Shown here piece by piece: positions 1-12,139 of a DNA stretch of 64,000 bases. The position numbers were made by a program, and so were the translations under genes. The first letter of the stretch is position 1. Each line of letters opens with the position of its first letter. A model generated the notes under the pieces. The model worked only from the letters and a program-made list of their open reading frames with translations. It did not search any database and was not told the origin of the DNA. This DNA is from Ceratothoa steindachneri. Its lineage: Eukaryota > Arthropoda > Malacostraca > Isopoda > Cymothoidae. The stretch spans positions 177,314,246-177,378,245 of the forward strand of contig OZ018318.1 in assembly GCA_963969495.1 (NCBI GenBank), given 5' to 3'.

Positions 1-3000
1 GAAAGTCCTAAACCTCCTAAAAATGAGTGAACTTCGTAAAACCCATAAGCAAGGTATCTCACTTTGGCTTATCACCTTGAGCGTTAGTAGTGCTACTCAT
101 AAAATTGCTGAACTACTAGCTAGCACGTTGTCTGAAACGTTAGGTTAACTCAGTTAAATTCAATTGAGGAATTTGGCAGATTTCAAAGGTAGATTTGGAT
201 TTAGTTAACTAGATCTAAGGAGAAAGCAAAGTTTCTGCTTTGAAGTGAAGGCATTATTTAATAATGTCTCAGTATACGTTACCATGGAGACAGTATATAA
301 GGTGGAAGCTAACCTAGAGTACTCTAATTTCCTTTTAATGAAGAGTGACTATATTAGGTAAAAATCTTGATGTTTAAGATTTAGTGAGGTTACTTTTGAT
401 GGAGAGTAATACAGGAAATACATGGAACTAGCCATGGGATAGCCTCTTAAATAGTTCCGTCATGGCATGTTTGTTCATGGTATTTTGAGAGATTGTTCAT
501 TTATGGGAGTTATGGGAGGGGGATTCACTTTGGCAAAGATATTTAGACGAGGTTATGGCCGTAATTCCAGCAGATACTGAGGGAAGCAATAAATTGGTAA
601 AACTGAATTAGGTGGAGGACAGAATCCAATTTGCCTTATGTAAGGGAGGAGGAGGAGGACACCAAAATTCTACATTTTATTAATATACATTTTGAGACCT
701 TTATATTTAGTGTGTTTGCAGAAACTTACTGTTATCTTGCCGCTTAATAGCACTAAAAACACATTGAGATTTGTCTCTTTCATACTAGATACAATTAATT
801 ACTAAAGTAGCAAGAAGTTATTAGTAGCGCGATCACAGTTTTTATAATTTCTCTTTGATTTTAATTTAGGCAATTTATAATAGATCTGAGTTTTATGGAA
901 AACATTCCTAATATAATATTGAATTATATACATAATATTTATATCTAAGTAGGATATTTATTTATTCTTCAGACTGTGTAGATTTTCACATTAATTATAT
1001 TGTCTAAATAAAGTTTAGAAATATCAGAAGCTCAGCTTTTAAAATAATTTTTTATTGTGGACAAATTACTAAGGGACGATCAAACTACATGATTTTGCCG
1101 GGTATGGTGAAATAGTTGGGTGTGTTGATGAGAATTAGTGAGAGGCAAAAGTAATAAAGTACATGAGAATTCCTTATTGTCGGGAAGAATTGTGGAGAAA
1201 CAAGAGTTTAGACTAAATTGGGAATAAATCTAAGGAACTGGTAGTGAGAAGTGCACACTCTCTGCTTTGCTGTGATAAAACCCAGAAAGACAAAGGAGAT
1301 TCCTGTGTGTTGAAATAAGAATGTGAAACGTACAGTGAAGAACGAAAGCAAGACGTAAATGTGAGTGTCTAACGGTGCAGAGAAGCTTGAATAAAAGATG
1401 TGGATGAAGAGATACTAAAGGAATATGGATTAAATATGGATGAAGATGTAAAGAGATCAGAAGTTATATCGAAAGGAATTGAGAAAGAGAGAAAATAAAT
1501 TTTCGATCAGCAAGGATAAGAATCAGGAAACTTCAGAGCGATAAAGAGGTGAAAAATAAATAGCCAGAATAAATGTAGGTATCCAAAAATTAATTGAAAG
1601 TGAATAAGATTGCTATCGATGGTGTAAACTGATGGTAGTATCTTCATATAAGATTGAAAATTGCTCAAAAGTTAATACTAATCTAAGCTTATGAAAGGCA
1701 ACTCGTAGTGAATGGTAGTGCCACAGGTAAAAATGAAAAAAGGTATAATGACTTCATGAAATGATAGGTCTTGTAGTGTTGACTTTATAAATAAGTGGAA
1801 TAGTGCAGGAAGACTAACAGCCTAAAGGAAAAAAGTGAATGCAAGAACTGCAAGGGAAGAAGGGATTTAAATTTGTTTGACAAAGAATTTGAAAAAGTTG
1901 TGATTCGTATAAAATAAGACTAACTGAGGAATTGGAGGAGCAGGGTGATGTTTTAGGGAGTAGAGTGAATGTTGATCAAGTCTTTGGACTGAATCAGCTC
2001 AAGATGTGTCAAAGATAGAGGTTTTATGGGCAGAGACTTAAATTTATTGATTGGGTCGTATAGCGTTAGATGTTGTGAAACTGATTTATAATAGAAGTAA
2101 GGCTTGCGCTTGGGTCAAGTGGATGGAGATAGTAGCTTAAAATATATGTCAAGAGCACTCATATTGAAGTAAAATGGGACTCCATACTCCACCGAGATGG
2201 TACGCAATACATGAAGAAGAAGGAGAGCAATATTTCATTGGAGAGCAGATTGAAATCTAATTGAGAAAAAGCACCATGCCTGATTAAGAAGAAGTTTACA
2301 TCTTTACTGTAACGAGATTTTTCTCGTCGAAATAGGGTAAATAAAGACTAATTTAGAGTATTAAAGCAAAATTTAGTGTCTCAAAACTGTAGTTTTTTAC
2401 ATTGCTAAGAAACTCTTGATTTGATCAAACGAGGCGGGAAAAGTCATACCTAATCTTGCCAAATCAATTTTTGGGTAAGTTCAATTTGGTGACTTAAAAT
2501 AGTACAATACAATTTTCCCACTAGAAAAATTGAATCAGCAATGATTTTTCTCATTTCTCTTCCTTACTTGACCTCTACTGGAATCTATGTCTTTTGGTAC
2601 ATACACCAATATATAGAGCATAAAATGAAATGAATCAAAATACGAATCAGTCTCACTTCATTTTATTGACCCAAGGGTTTCCTATCCGAATGGAATTTTA
2701 TGCTATCAAGGAGAAACTCCAATAAGTGTACCAAGATCTTGGAACTTCTCAACGAAATGTTGTTCGCGCAAATCTCTTATGTAAATGGCAAATTTAAACA
2801 ATCGAATACAATGGATTTCAGGACTCTCTTCAACTTACACTGCTTTCTTGTGTAAATTTTGATAAGAATGCGATGTATAATATATTCACAAGTTTTAATA
2901 GGAAGACAAATGCTAACGAAGGTATTAAATGAATTCGGGCGCCAACAACCCAGTTTCCGGATCCAAATATAGTACATAAATCTATGTATTTCCTTTTCTT

Positions 3001-3915
3001 ACCTTTTTACTACCCAAGTTTCCTCAGTTATTTTAAAAACATTTTATAACCCACTCTCGTTACAATGACAAGCTAGTTTCTTTTTTGTTATGTTAATTAA
3101 TATAATTTTAATATTGCAATTAAATAGTCCTAATTAACATTTTTATCTTATGATAGGACAATAAATGACATAATAAATTGGTTGCGATTTCTTTTCTGCT
3201 ACGCACAAATGCTATTGGCGCATAGTTGATATAGTCGTATCTTCGCAACGCTTACGACTTGTACAGCGATTTAAGTCCAAGAATGAACCTAATTACACAT
3301 ACTACAGACCTGAAGCTTGTTCATTAACAAATCCACATCTATCCTCTTTTCTGCAATTATAGCACCACACTATTTTATGTTTGGTTTTTGTGAACGTGAG
3401 ATATTTTCTTTCTCAGCTTTATTCTTTTAAAATTCTTGTTTTGTGGTTTTATTCAGGGGAGCGAAAGAGGAATAGAAAGAGAAAAGACGAGAAAGATGGG
3501 TTGATAGACATCCAAATAACCAACGGGAGTTAATTGGTTATTAATAAATGCAATTAAATCTTCACTGCGATTAGGTTTGTAGTATTTTATATATAATGTT
3601 TCTACAGTTTTGATGCTTTGAAAGTAATAGTTAGAGTCCATTACTTTAAAATTATCAGAAGAACCATCAGTTTTGAAATTAAGGGCGTGTTCACTAATAG
3701 AAGTAGATGCCGAAGGTATGAGTAAGATGCACTTTCTTGATATTTGAGCAGGAGGAGAAATCGATTAATTAATATTAATAACACTTAAAGCAAGTTGTAA
3801 AATCACAACCAATTTCAAGGCACTCTTTCAATTTTCTATTTTTTCTCTAAATTTATGCGTTTAGACATACATTGTTATAGAAAGTCATTTGTATACTTCA
3901 AATGTCACAAAATGG
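1..3915. other. AT-rich DNA, no recognisable gene
   Basis: I see no gene here. Short open frames on the minus strand at 2777-2977 and 3453-3641 have no recognisable motif and no supporting context. About 1040-2330 is noticeably rich in A and G on the plus strand, with frequent stops in all frames, and may be very old repeat sequence. A host intron or intergenic DNA is the simplest reading. Confidence 0.5.
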
Positions 3916-3919
3916 CTTG

Positions 3920-6060
3920 ACCCTCAAAGGATTCACAAGCAGAGGAGGAACCTCCTTCCCCGACTGGTGCGCTTTTAAGAGCAAAGACCTTCTCTATCTT
4001 GGAGAAGGGTCTTGGTGAGGCCGGTCCATCTGGCCTTAGTGATCCTTCCGCGGATTATCGAAGCTAATTTATTCCCCACCCTCCTCTCTTAAAAAGAAAA
4101 AACCCGCAAGATAAAAAACACTAAAGGTTACTCTTACTCCGCGAGGACTACGAATAAAGACGGGATCCGCTGCATTTCGGCAAGCGACTCAGTGAAGATC
4201 GGCACGCCCGACCCTGGTGCTACCCCAGGTGGGAGTTGAAGACTAAGACAAAAAATGCAAGTGCGCAGAGTGGAGGTTTCATTACGTTGGGGCCTCTCAT
4301 TCACAGGTTACAAGGCGTTTCGAGTCTGCTGGCTTTAAACGATTTCCAGTTATTCGCTCCACTGATAGCAGCATGATGGCCAAAGGCAACATGTTCCATC
4401 AGAGAAGAGCACTAGCTATCCTGATTAGTAGAGAGCCGAAGATTACCCATTCTCTCCTAAGCGGCCAAGAATAGTTTTCTTTGCACACTTGATAGCACCC
4501 CGGTGAAAGGTGTAGTTTATGCGAGGGAACTCGTGGATTAGTCTATAGATGACATCACATTATAGTAGGCCGACCAAGGGGCGGTTAAGGTCGAAACTGT
4601 GATGATAAAACAGGGAAGAGACCCGAGAGCCACCCAAACAGTCGTCGTCACATTCTACTGTGACAGGCTCCTAGGATCGGTGCGTGCTGGTTACTATCAT
4701 TGCTGCGTTAAGGCATTCGTTCCACTGCTGTGGAGATGCTACTACAGCCACTACTTCAGCCACATAAATAACTCCTGTAGATATTCAATGTCAGGGTTAC
4801 CCGACGTATGTGTAAGCTGCTCCAAGGCCACACATGATAAGTCCAAATCGTGTGTATTCAAGTGTATCAATTGAAGAGAGCTGCATTCCGTTTCTTCCAA
4901 GAATTTTGGTGCGTATCTACTTGAGAGGGAAAGTCCTGGCCGTTTAGGCCCAGGATCTTCTTTCATTTCCTTCCGGCTAAGGACTAGTCCTGTCCCACCC
5001 CCCGCGGCCTGTGACGTTTTATGACGCCTATTCAGAACCCTTTTGTGGGCTTTACCCACCCTGGGTACTACCCTGCTAACCTGGCAGCAAAAATGGTACG
5101 CATCCAGCTCCTGCTAAAACCAGGACGCAACACCCCTGAAATTGGTCGTCAAACAATCTCCTGGGGTTCCTAAAGCTGCTCCCCGGGAAGATAACAGCAC
5201 TAAAGGAGCTGTGGCTCCTACGCCCACACTCAGTTGTTGGCTTTGGTGGCTCGAAGACGGTCGATCCTCCCTAAGAGGAAGCTTCCTCGCCTGCCTAAGT
5301 TTTGAAGGCGTAGGGAGAAAAAGAATGGCATGACGAGCCCAACCTCCCTCGATAAATCCTCCAGGGCAAAAGCGTATCCAGCCAACAGTGCCAGGGGTTC
5401 TGTCTCCGGGAAGTGATCGACCATTCGCGTGAGGTTCTTCTCATCAAATAGGGGGCCTGTATCTCCTTCGAGCTAGGCTTGGATGGCAGATTCCTTTAAT
5501 AAAAATGCCGCAGACTCTGGGCCAACTGGGAGAAGTTGCGGAGGCTCGCCTCTTCCAGTTTCCCCTTGGAAGTTTTTTTGCAGGAAACCATGCTCGGCGC
5601 GTTTCTCGTTCCCACCTTCTTGGGTTATAAGAGTTTTGCGACCCCACAACCAAGGGATGGGGGCCTGGCAAGAGGATGCGCTATTTATACCCACCATGAT
5701 TTCTCTGTTCTTCTCTTTGGTTTAGATATCTCCTCATGTAAGAGCAGTGCAACTGCACCTGGATAAGAGGTACTCAGTTATTTCGACGTACATTCCTCCC
5801 TCAGCCTACTTCGAAGCGTGAGACTTCCGCCACGTCGTAGCATGGTTGCCGAGGACCTTTCTCTTGGTCGGAGATCTGAACTTTAGACACTCCTCAGAGG
5901 AGACTACTCAAGCTTTCCTAAGGGTCTGGTCCTTGCCGACCTGATAAACGAGCTGAAGTTAGGCGTCCTGAATCTGGATGAGTTTATTCATCACTGCTCC
6001 AGAACCGCTTCATTTTACTGTCTTGATCTATCCTTGTGTTCTCCGGATTCGCAACGTGAT
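3920..6060. other. GC-rich block of unknown origin
   Basis: This 2.1-kb block is clearly richer in G and C than its surroundings (judged by eye) and its edges are fairly sharp. It holds several open frames on both strands, the longest on the minus strand (4751-5059, 102 codons; 5230-5424; 5444-5671). The minus-strand frames read more like real protein than the plus ones, being rich in E, L, R and G, but I recognise no domain. A short G/C hairpin lies near 4210-4232. The block ends just before the piggyBac remnant at 6125 and shows no resemblance to it. It could be the body of a decayed transposable element, horizontally acquired DNA, or an old exon cluster; I cannot choose among these. Confidence 0.4.
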
Positions 6061-6124
6061 TTAAGGTGGGGGTAATCGATTGACTCAATAGTAGTGATTG
6101 CTGACTAAGCAATTAATGCATATT

Positions 6125-7180
6125 GCTGATATTCAAAATCTGTTGCAGTCTAAAGTAGCAGAGGTTCTACCCTTGTTTGAGATGCTGAAAACACAGTGCT
6201 AACAGTTTGCAATATATCACGAATTTTTAAGCATCGATAAATCGATGGTCACTTACAGAGTTCTCCATAGCGCAAGGTAGTTCATAAAGAGCAAACCTGT
6301 GAGATTTGGCTAGAAAGTACGGATGTTGTGCGGGCTTAACGGCTTTCCTTGTAATTTTAAAGTTCATTCGGGCAAGGATAGCAGCATAGCAGTTCTTTTG
6401 AGATATCAGGTAGTGAAAACGATGCTTTAACTTCTAGAAAAGCATAAATTTCACATAATGTTTTTCGACAACTTCTTCAACAGTCACAAGTTTATGACAG
6501 TCCTAGCTAAAGTAACGTCCATGATTGTGGAACAGTCCGAGAGAAGCATGATGGATGTTGTCCTCTAATTCCTGATACAGAGATGAAGAAAACAGATAGA
6601 GGGACCTACAACCAGAGGGCAGATGGAACCAGTCTTTCGGTCAAATGGAACGACAACTGTACAGTAACTGTGGCTAGTAACTATTACGTGATTCTCCCGT
6701 ACCAAAAAATTAAAGAAGAGAGAAACATGAATATAAAAGTCTAGTGCCTCAGCCTTACGCCATAAAAATGTATAACATAAGCATGGGTAGTTTAGACGTA
6801 TGTGACTGCATGCTCTCATCCTACAGGGCCTAGACTCCGATCAATGCAATGGTGGTGGAACTTGTTTTCTCTTTCCTAAGCTTATCAGTTATTGCAGCTT
6901 ATAAATTTTATGATCACGTCAATCATGAGAATAAATTGTCCCATTTTGAGTTCAGAAAAACTGTTGCAGAGTCAATTGCGAAATCAAGAGACGAAAGGCT
7001 TTCTCGAGCAAGACCAACAGCTCCTCCACTAAAAGTTAAAAGATATGACGACGTAAACCATTACCTGGTATCATGTACACAAGGCCGATGTGGTGTGTGC
7101 TTGAAAAACCCACGAGTGAGTGTTAAAAGTGAGACAAACGGCCGTACAAACACTGTAACGAAGCTCTCCACACTAAGTAA
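6125..7180 (+). pseudogene. piggyBac-family transposase, C-terminal two thirds, decayed
   Basis: PiggyBac transposases cut and paste DNA at TTAA sites with a DDD catalytic triad. Reading across frames gives an ordered match: a motif SIDKSM near 6231-6250 (first Asp), a long GKP-type and GFPCNF-type stretch near 6290-6365, FFDNFFNSHK near 6462-6490 (second Asp), a TVASNYY segment near 6665-6690, LDVCDCMLSSYR near 6790-6825 (third Asp), and a C-terminal cysteine-rich tail ending at a stop at 7178-7180. The longest intact frame is 6849-7259. In-frame stops interrupt the rest (for example TAG twice between 6275 and 6320, TAA near 6428), with several frameshifts. Three Asp positions are still visible. 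In the Cys-rich tail, RCGVCLKN is present, but the next Cys pair sits in another frame with two stops. The N-terminal third and the terminal inverted repeats were not found. Confidence 0.85.
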
Positions 7181-7558
7181 TAAAGTGGCACTCATAGTGT
7201 TGGTACAATATTTCACTCTTTTGATTGTTTTTTTTTTACTGCAATTGTCATTGTTCTAATAGGAATGAATTTTCAAAATGTTTAATTTAATTTTGAAACA
7301 ACATATTTTAACTATTGGATGAGGGAAACACTTTGTTCAATATTCGTGTATTATCTGGAATCCAAATAAGCGAATGTTATCATTTTGAAAACATACAAAA
7401 AAATATCAAATTTTGGATTTAGAATGAAAAAGACATGAAGTTACTTCAAATTACACCCAGAGGCAATGTAGTTTTAAATTTCACACAAATAAATATTATA
7501 AATACTCTATCTGTTAATTATAATACCTTTTCTAGAGGTATTTTTTTGCGTAAATCCC

Positions 7559-7783
7559 GAAGATAACATCCGTCTCTTTCTACGACCTTCCAGGTGTCTT
7601 GTACATTACTAACTTACTTACGTTAAATACACTGATGGATCCGTAGGGATGGAAGGCAAAGAGAAGTGAATCAAAATTGGCAACTCTAAAGTTATAAACG
7701 GATTTTTATATATTTTTAATGGGGTGCTCATAAGGTATTTCTCAACTTAACCTAAGAAATTTATGAAAGCATGCTCAACATTT
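7559..7783 (+). repeat. 225-bp dispersed repeat, copy 1
   Basis: This segment matches 16131-16355 in the same orientation without gaps; I count about 15 mismatches by eye (roughly 93% identity), most of them transitions. Flanking sequence on both sides does not match. No coding potential and no obvious terminal inverted repeat. It begins GAAGATAACATCCGTC and ends near CTCAACATTT. It is probably part of a larger dispersed element known only from these two pieces. Confidence 0.85.
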
Positions 7784-8234
7784 CTTTAGTTATTTAGGTA
7801 CTAATCCGTGGTAACTCTTAGGTAACGCTTGATAATTTTCTAACTTAATATAAATGCTTCCTATTTTTACTTTTTTATTTAATATTGGTTGCCATTATTA
7901 TTTATATTACTTTTCACATACCACAATATTTTTTCTTTAATGGAGAGACAAAGCTCAAATGCCTAGAGCCTGAAAAAATTTTCCAGGCAGATTCTGATAT
8001 ATATGTGTCTAGTTACATTAAAACAATACGAGAGACAGTTGACTATACATGTGAAGAAACTTTATGAGCTGTACTTTGTATGTAAAGTGGGTAACCAGAA
8101 CAAACGCTGGTAACCTCACATATGTTGTAGCAAGTGTAAAAGTTTGCTTTTTGCTTGGGTGAAAGGCAAAGTGTCTGGTCTCATGTTTAGCTTACAAATG
8201 GTCTGGAGGGAGTCAAATACCATTTATCGGATTG
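7784..8234. other. AT-rich spacer
   Basis: Nothing recognised. A 60-codon open frame at 7885-8067 (+) has no motif and is not supported by the neighbouring family, whose homology starts at about 8235. Confidence 0.4.
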
Positions 8235-9955
8235 CTACTTCTGTTTAACAGGTATTAAAGGTGGTCATTCAAAGTGTTTTCTTTCCTGGTCTTTAATATA
8301 CAGATTTTCAAGAGATTTATTAATTAAAAATATCAAAATACATACTCTGTTGTACTTCCACTATTTCTGATTTTTAGTCTCTTTTTGTTTTAACTCACTG
8401 CTGGTCACAACAGAAAAGGCAAGAAATATATCATGTATCCTGATCCCCAGTCTGTTATTCGCCCAGTTAGACCTTCAAGTGATATTACTGTACCACAGCC
8501 GCTCTCTGAACTATAAAACAATGACACAAGTAACTCAAACAATTCAGAATCTCAAGATACACCATATTTGGCACAGCTTGAATCTGAGAAGAAAAGATAC
8601 CCCATCACTCACCTGAAACTCGATGATCTGGTTCGTGGTCTAGCACTTAATAAGCAACAGAGTGAACTCCTGGCCTCACGTCTGCAACAATGGAACCTGT
8701 TAGGTGAACGTATTCTATTTACAGTATTTCGGAACCGTTGTGCAAATCTACAGCAATTTTTCACTATTGAAAATACATTAACTTATAATAATGATATCAG
8801 TAGTCTATTCAATTTCCTTGAGGTGACCTATGAACCAAATGAATGCAGGTTATTCATAGCTGAGTCCCTTTACAGCATTAAAACACTTCTGTTGCACATT
8901 GGAAACACCATGCTTTCAGTTACCGTTGCTCCCTCAGTTATTTAAAGAGAGACCACATAAGTTACAAGTACTATGGGTGATAATTTGTGCGGACTTAAAA
9001 GTAGTAGTTCTACTCACTGGCTTAAAAACTGGATACACCACGTTCATTTGCTTCCTTTACAAGTGAGACAGTATGACTAAATCATAACATTATATACGCT
9101 CAGAATGGACACTCGGTGAAACTATGACGCCTGGATGCCAAAATGTAATTCATGAGGCACTTAATAAGAAGGAAAAAATCATTTTGCCACAACTGCATAT
9201 GGAAATAGGCCTAATAAATCAATGTACCAAAGCATTACAAGATAAAAAGCCATGTTTTCAGTACTTCAAAGCGATCTTCCCTATATTAAGTGATGGCAAG
9301 ATCAAAGAAGGCATAATCGTAAGCCCTCAGATTCGTCAATTTATACCTAATGAGGACCTCGAGGCGATAATGGGTGAAACTGAGAAAGCGTCCTGGCATG
9401 GATTCAAAGATGTATGCCAAGCACCTCTGGGAAAGCACCAAAGGGCCCAGTAAGAGCGTATAGTGTAGATCGTAATCAAGTGCTCCAAGATGTGGGATGC
9501 ATTATGTCACTGAAGAAATAGTTTCTTCATTCTCATTTGTCCATCTTCCAAAAGAATGCACGCGTTGGGAGTGATGAACGTTGAAGAGGTTCCATCAAAA
9601 TATAGCGTCAATGGAAAACATTTATAAGGGCAAATGGAGCCCTGCTATTCTTGTTGACTTCTACCGAAACCTGAAGCGTGACTCACCTGAAACGTCTTAC
9701 AAACGAATAACTAACTAATTAAATGTAAATTAATACATTATATAATAATAACAAATATGCTGATCCATTATATACTCCTGAATTAATTAAAATAAACACA
9801 TTTAATATGAATTTGGGATTGAAATATATTTATGGAGTCGTATAAATTTTTGTTATCAAATTTGAATTCAGCAAACTCAACTTCATAATAAAATCCACAT
9901 CACAGCTATATTTTTTTCTTGACACTGAAAGTTTTTGTACAGTGTTATTAACCAA
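8235..9955 (+). mobile_element. Multi-copy uncharacterised family, copy 1 (whole unit)
   Basis: Sequence similarity to 46137-47175 runs from a shared left edge (TTGCTACTTCTG..TTAACAG) to a shared right edge (near TTGTACAGTG), including non-coding sequence before and after the protein-coding part. The two copies therefore behave as a dispersed mobile-type unit rather than as two exons of a host gene. Copy 1 keeps about 700 bp of central coding sequence that copy 2 lacks. No terminal inverted repeat or target duplication was seen at these edges, so the true ends may lie a little outside. Confidence 0.65.
8400..9718 (+). pseudogene. Uncharacterised repeat-encoded protein, copy 1, decayed
   Basis: Translation across frames gives a protein of about 420 residues starting near GKKYIMYPDP (8418). 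A serine/asparagine-rich linker follows, then an open segment 8568-8945 with LNDLV-like and SLYSIKTLLLHIGN motifs. Next is a badly decayed stretch (8946-9120), an open segment 9124-9453 with KPCFQY, IKEGI and PQIRQ motifs, and a C-terminal part (9480-9718) read only by shifting frames. That last part contains FLHSHL, a SDE/GER-like motif and YKGKWSPAIL. I associate this order of motifs with a large family of uncharacterised multi-copy proteins in arthropods and other invertebrates; its function is not known to me. The central block with a conserved LLHxGN-like motif and the C-terminal GERFHQ-type motif could be a nuclease or transposase core, but that is inference. At least one stop and several frameshifts are present. 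Confidence 0.6.
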
Positions 9956-9979
9956 CACTGTATAAAAATTCATTCATTC

Positions 9980-10935
9980 TGAATTTCTTTCTTTAAACCA
10001 CTTCTTTGTTTTTACAACCTTCTTCTTCTTTTCCTTTTCTTTTTATTATTATTATCATTATTATTATACTCTCCATCTTTTTCTCTTCTCTCTTTTCAAT
10101 CTCTTTTTCTCCTCCTCCTTCTCTTCCTATTCTCCTCTGCTCTTATTCATTCTCTTACGACTCATAAAATTTCGTTCATACTTTTTGTTTCCCTTTTCAT
10201 TTTCTTCTCTTTATCCTGTCTTTCTTTTTCTGTTGGTAAATATGTAGATTAGCGGCCCGGCCGAAAAAAAAATTGGGGTGTAAATATTATCGTTCACTCG
10301 TGTCGGAATATTCAGGCGCGTTTGAGTCCTTTTCAAATTATTATTCTATAAACAATTAGGATTATATAGTGGGGGGCTGTGCCCCCCAGACCTTCCCCAA
10401 TTTAATGAAACTCAGGATCATCGTAGTGTAGTCCCCCCATTGTGTTTACCCCCACACGAGCCGTCAACTTAAATGTACTCCAAAAACGTGAAACATTTTG
10501 GAACACGGACGAAATAGTACGTCCCATCGTTCACGCCGATAATCTACATATTTACCTTTCTGTTATTCTCTTTTTTATCCATCTCCAATTCCTTTAATTC
10601 TCACCTCCTCCTTTTTCTTATTCGTATCCTTCTTTATTCTTTCTTTCTTCTGGTGTTTAATATTTTCTTCATTCCTTATATTATTCTATGGTTTTCCTCC
10701 TCCTACTCCTCTAGTTCTCTTCTTCTCCTAATCTTGCTCTTCTTCTGATTCTTCTTATCCTAATACCTTTCTTAAACATTTACTTCTACTCCTTCTCCTC
10801 TTACTTTTAGCACTTCTTTATTTGCTTCTTTATTTTCCTCATTCTTCTTGCTCTCTTCATCCTCACCCTCTGTCTCCTTTTATTCTTCTACTCATATTCT
10901 TTTTCTTCTCCTCATGCATTTCTTTCCATTTAACC
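9980..10935 (+). repeat. Pyrimidine-rich low-complexity tract
   Basis: Outside the MITE at 10235-10556, this kilobase is made almost wholly of C and T on the plus strand, as degenerate CTT, TTCC and CTCCT units with short ATT runs (10046-10069). There is no exact period. The open frame at 10822-11004 is a product of this composition. Such a long polypurine/polypyrimidine strand bias can form triplex DNA; this is inference only. Confidence 0.8.
10235..10556. mobile_element. 322-bp MITE with 8-bp target duplication
   Basis: Terminal inverted repeats of 21 bp with one mismatch: GGTAAATATGTAGATTA then G/T and CGG at the left, its reverse complement at the right. The element is flanked on both sides by the identical octamer TTTCTGTT (10227-10234 and 10557-10564), a perfect target site duplication. 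The interior is much more GC-rich than its host tract and holds a strong hairpin (TGGGGGGC..GCCCCCCA near 10370-10388). No coding capacity. An 8-bp duplication is usual for hAT, Merlin, MULE or P-type elements. The TIR start GGTAAAT does not look like the usual hAT end, so the superfamily is open. The intact duplication suggests a fairly young insertion. Confidence 0.92.
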
Positions 10936-10984
10936 CATCCCAAAATTCACGTTCTTGAGATATATTTAGGGACAAAAGGAGCGG

Positions 10985-11505
10985 CTTCTCCACTCCTCAT
11001 TTAGCTCTACTCGTTTTTAGGTGCAAGTAGATATTTCCTCTTTATCATCACTAAATCTATAATTTTGGGGAGTATTTGAATAATAATGTCTTCTTAGTTT
11101 TGGTTATGATTATGTTTTTTTATCAAAGTTATTTCTAATAATTGTTTTATAATATCAAAGGACACAATGGTGAAGTTCAGAAATAAATATAAGTATCGAA
11201 ATTTTTTGAAGTTTTTTAAACCGAAAGAAATATAAATGGTGAAGTTCAGAAAATTCATTTTTAGAAATCTTCTTTTATATGGCTTCTTTTTATATTTTAA
11301 ACTTTAATCTTAGTAGCGAAAGGCGAGCTCCCCCCTTAGGAAATGTGGCGAAGCGATTGCCTGGTAAAGATTAAAATTCAGAATCCATTTTAGAAAATAA
11401 CCTCGATAAAATTTTCGAATATGCCCAAAAATAAAATAAAAAAGAAGCTATGGATAATTTTTTAGCAATTTTCTGAAATTCACCAATAACAATAATAATA
11501 ATCGT
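10985..11505 (+). repeat. Shuffled AT-rich repeat, unit I
   Basis: This unit contains blocks found again in 12140-12960 and at 13185-13215. They are a TTTAGCTCTA block (near 10998), a TATTTGAATAATAAT block (near 11073), a TGGTGAAGTTCAGAAATAAATATAAGTAT block (near 11170), and a CCCAAAAATAAAA..CAC CAAT AATAATAAT block (near 11425-11500). The order of blocks differs between units, so it is not a simple duplication. Confidence 0.7.
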
Positions 11506-12139
11506 CGTCGTTGGCTCCAGCTCGTGTCTGAGCATCAGTTTCGTCATCAGTTATCCGTTGGCTGGAATAAAAGCAAAGAAAAAACAAAAACAGAGACGAA
11601 TTCCAGTCTTTGATGAATTTATTTTGGACGATCGTGGCTGCGCGATGGCCATGCGCACATTTGGCCATTAACCCGTCCACTACGGCTCAAAACATTGAGC
11701 CATGTGTTTTTGGCCCGCCTGACTACTAGGCGTTACCCCCCTCTGCTGGAGCCAGACATAGGTATCTTATATGAATCATGTCTGCTTGGTCCGCTATTGT
11801 GGTCTTGCTGTTAGTCCTGCTTAGTCTGGAACCTTATCCACAACCTCACCGCCTTTGGTGAGCCTGCCAGGAGTTTAAAACTCCCGACGTCATCACTCGT
11901 GAAATAATTGAAACACTCAAGACCTTCCACTGGGCCAAGGTGCAACCACCTAATATATGAATCAGTACAGGAATCTCCAGTATTAAAAAGGTATTCAGCT
12001 GACGACATACTTCAATTCCATTAGAAGAAATTGATACAAGCGAGTGATGGTACTTTCTATTTTCTTAGTAAGAGTTTTTCTGGATTTATAAATCTCCGAT
12101 AATGAACAAATAATCATCACTTCACTAACTCTATAATAT
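11506..12139. other. GC-richer insert between repeat units
   Basis: About 11640-11990 is richer in G and C than the AT-rich repeats on either side, which suggests a separate insertion. Minus-strand open frames (11480-11680, 11811-12008) show no motif I recognise. The stretch near 11848-11885 holds short G/C palindromic words but no clear tRNA or SINE promoter boxes. Confidence 0.35.

Noticed and set aside
6849..7259. A host membrane protein (hydrophobic start and end in the 136-codon frame)
   Set aside because: The frame matches the C-terminus of piggyBac; its hydrophobic tail after 7180 lies beyond the true stop in another phase.
10000..10935. Pyrimidine tract as a polypyrimidine splice region or promoter
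   Set aside because: Nearly a kilobase long, degenerate and interrupted by a MITE; no adjacent exon.
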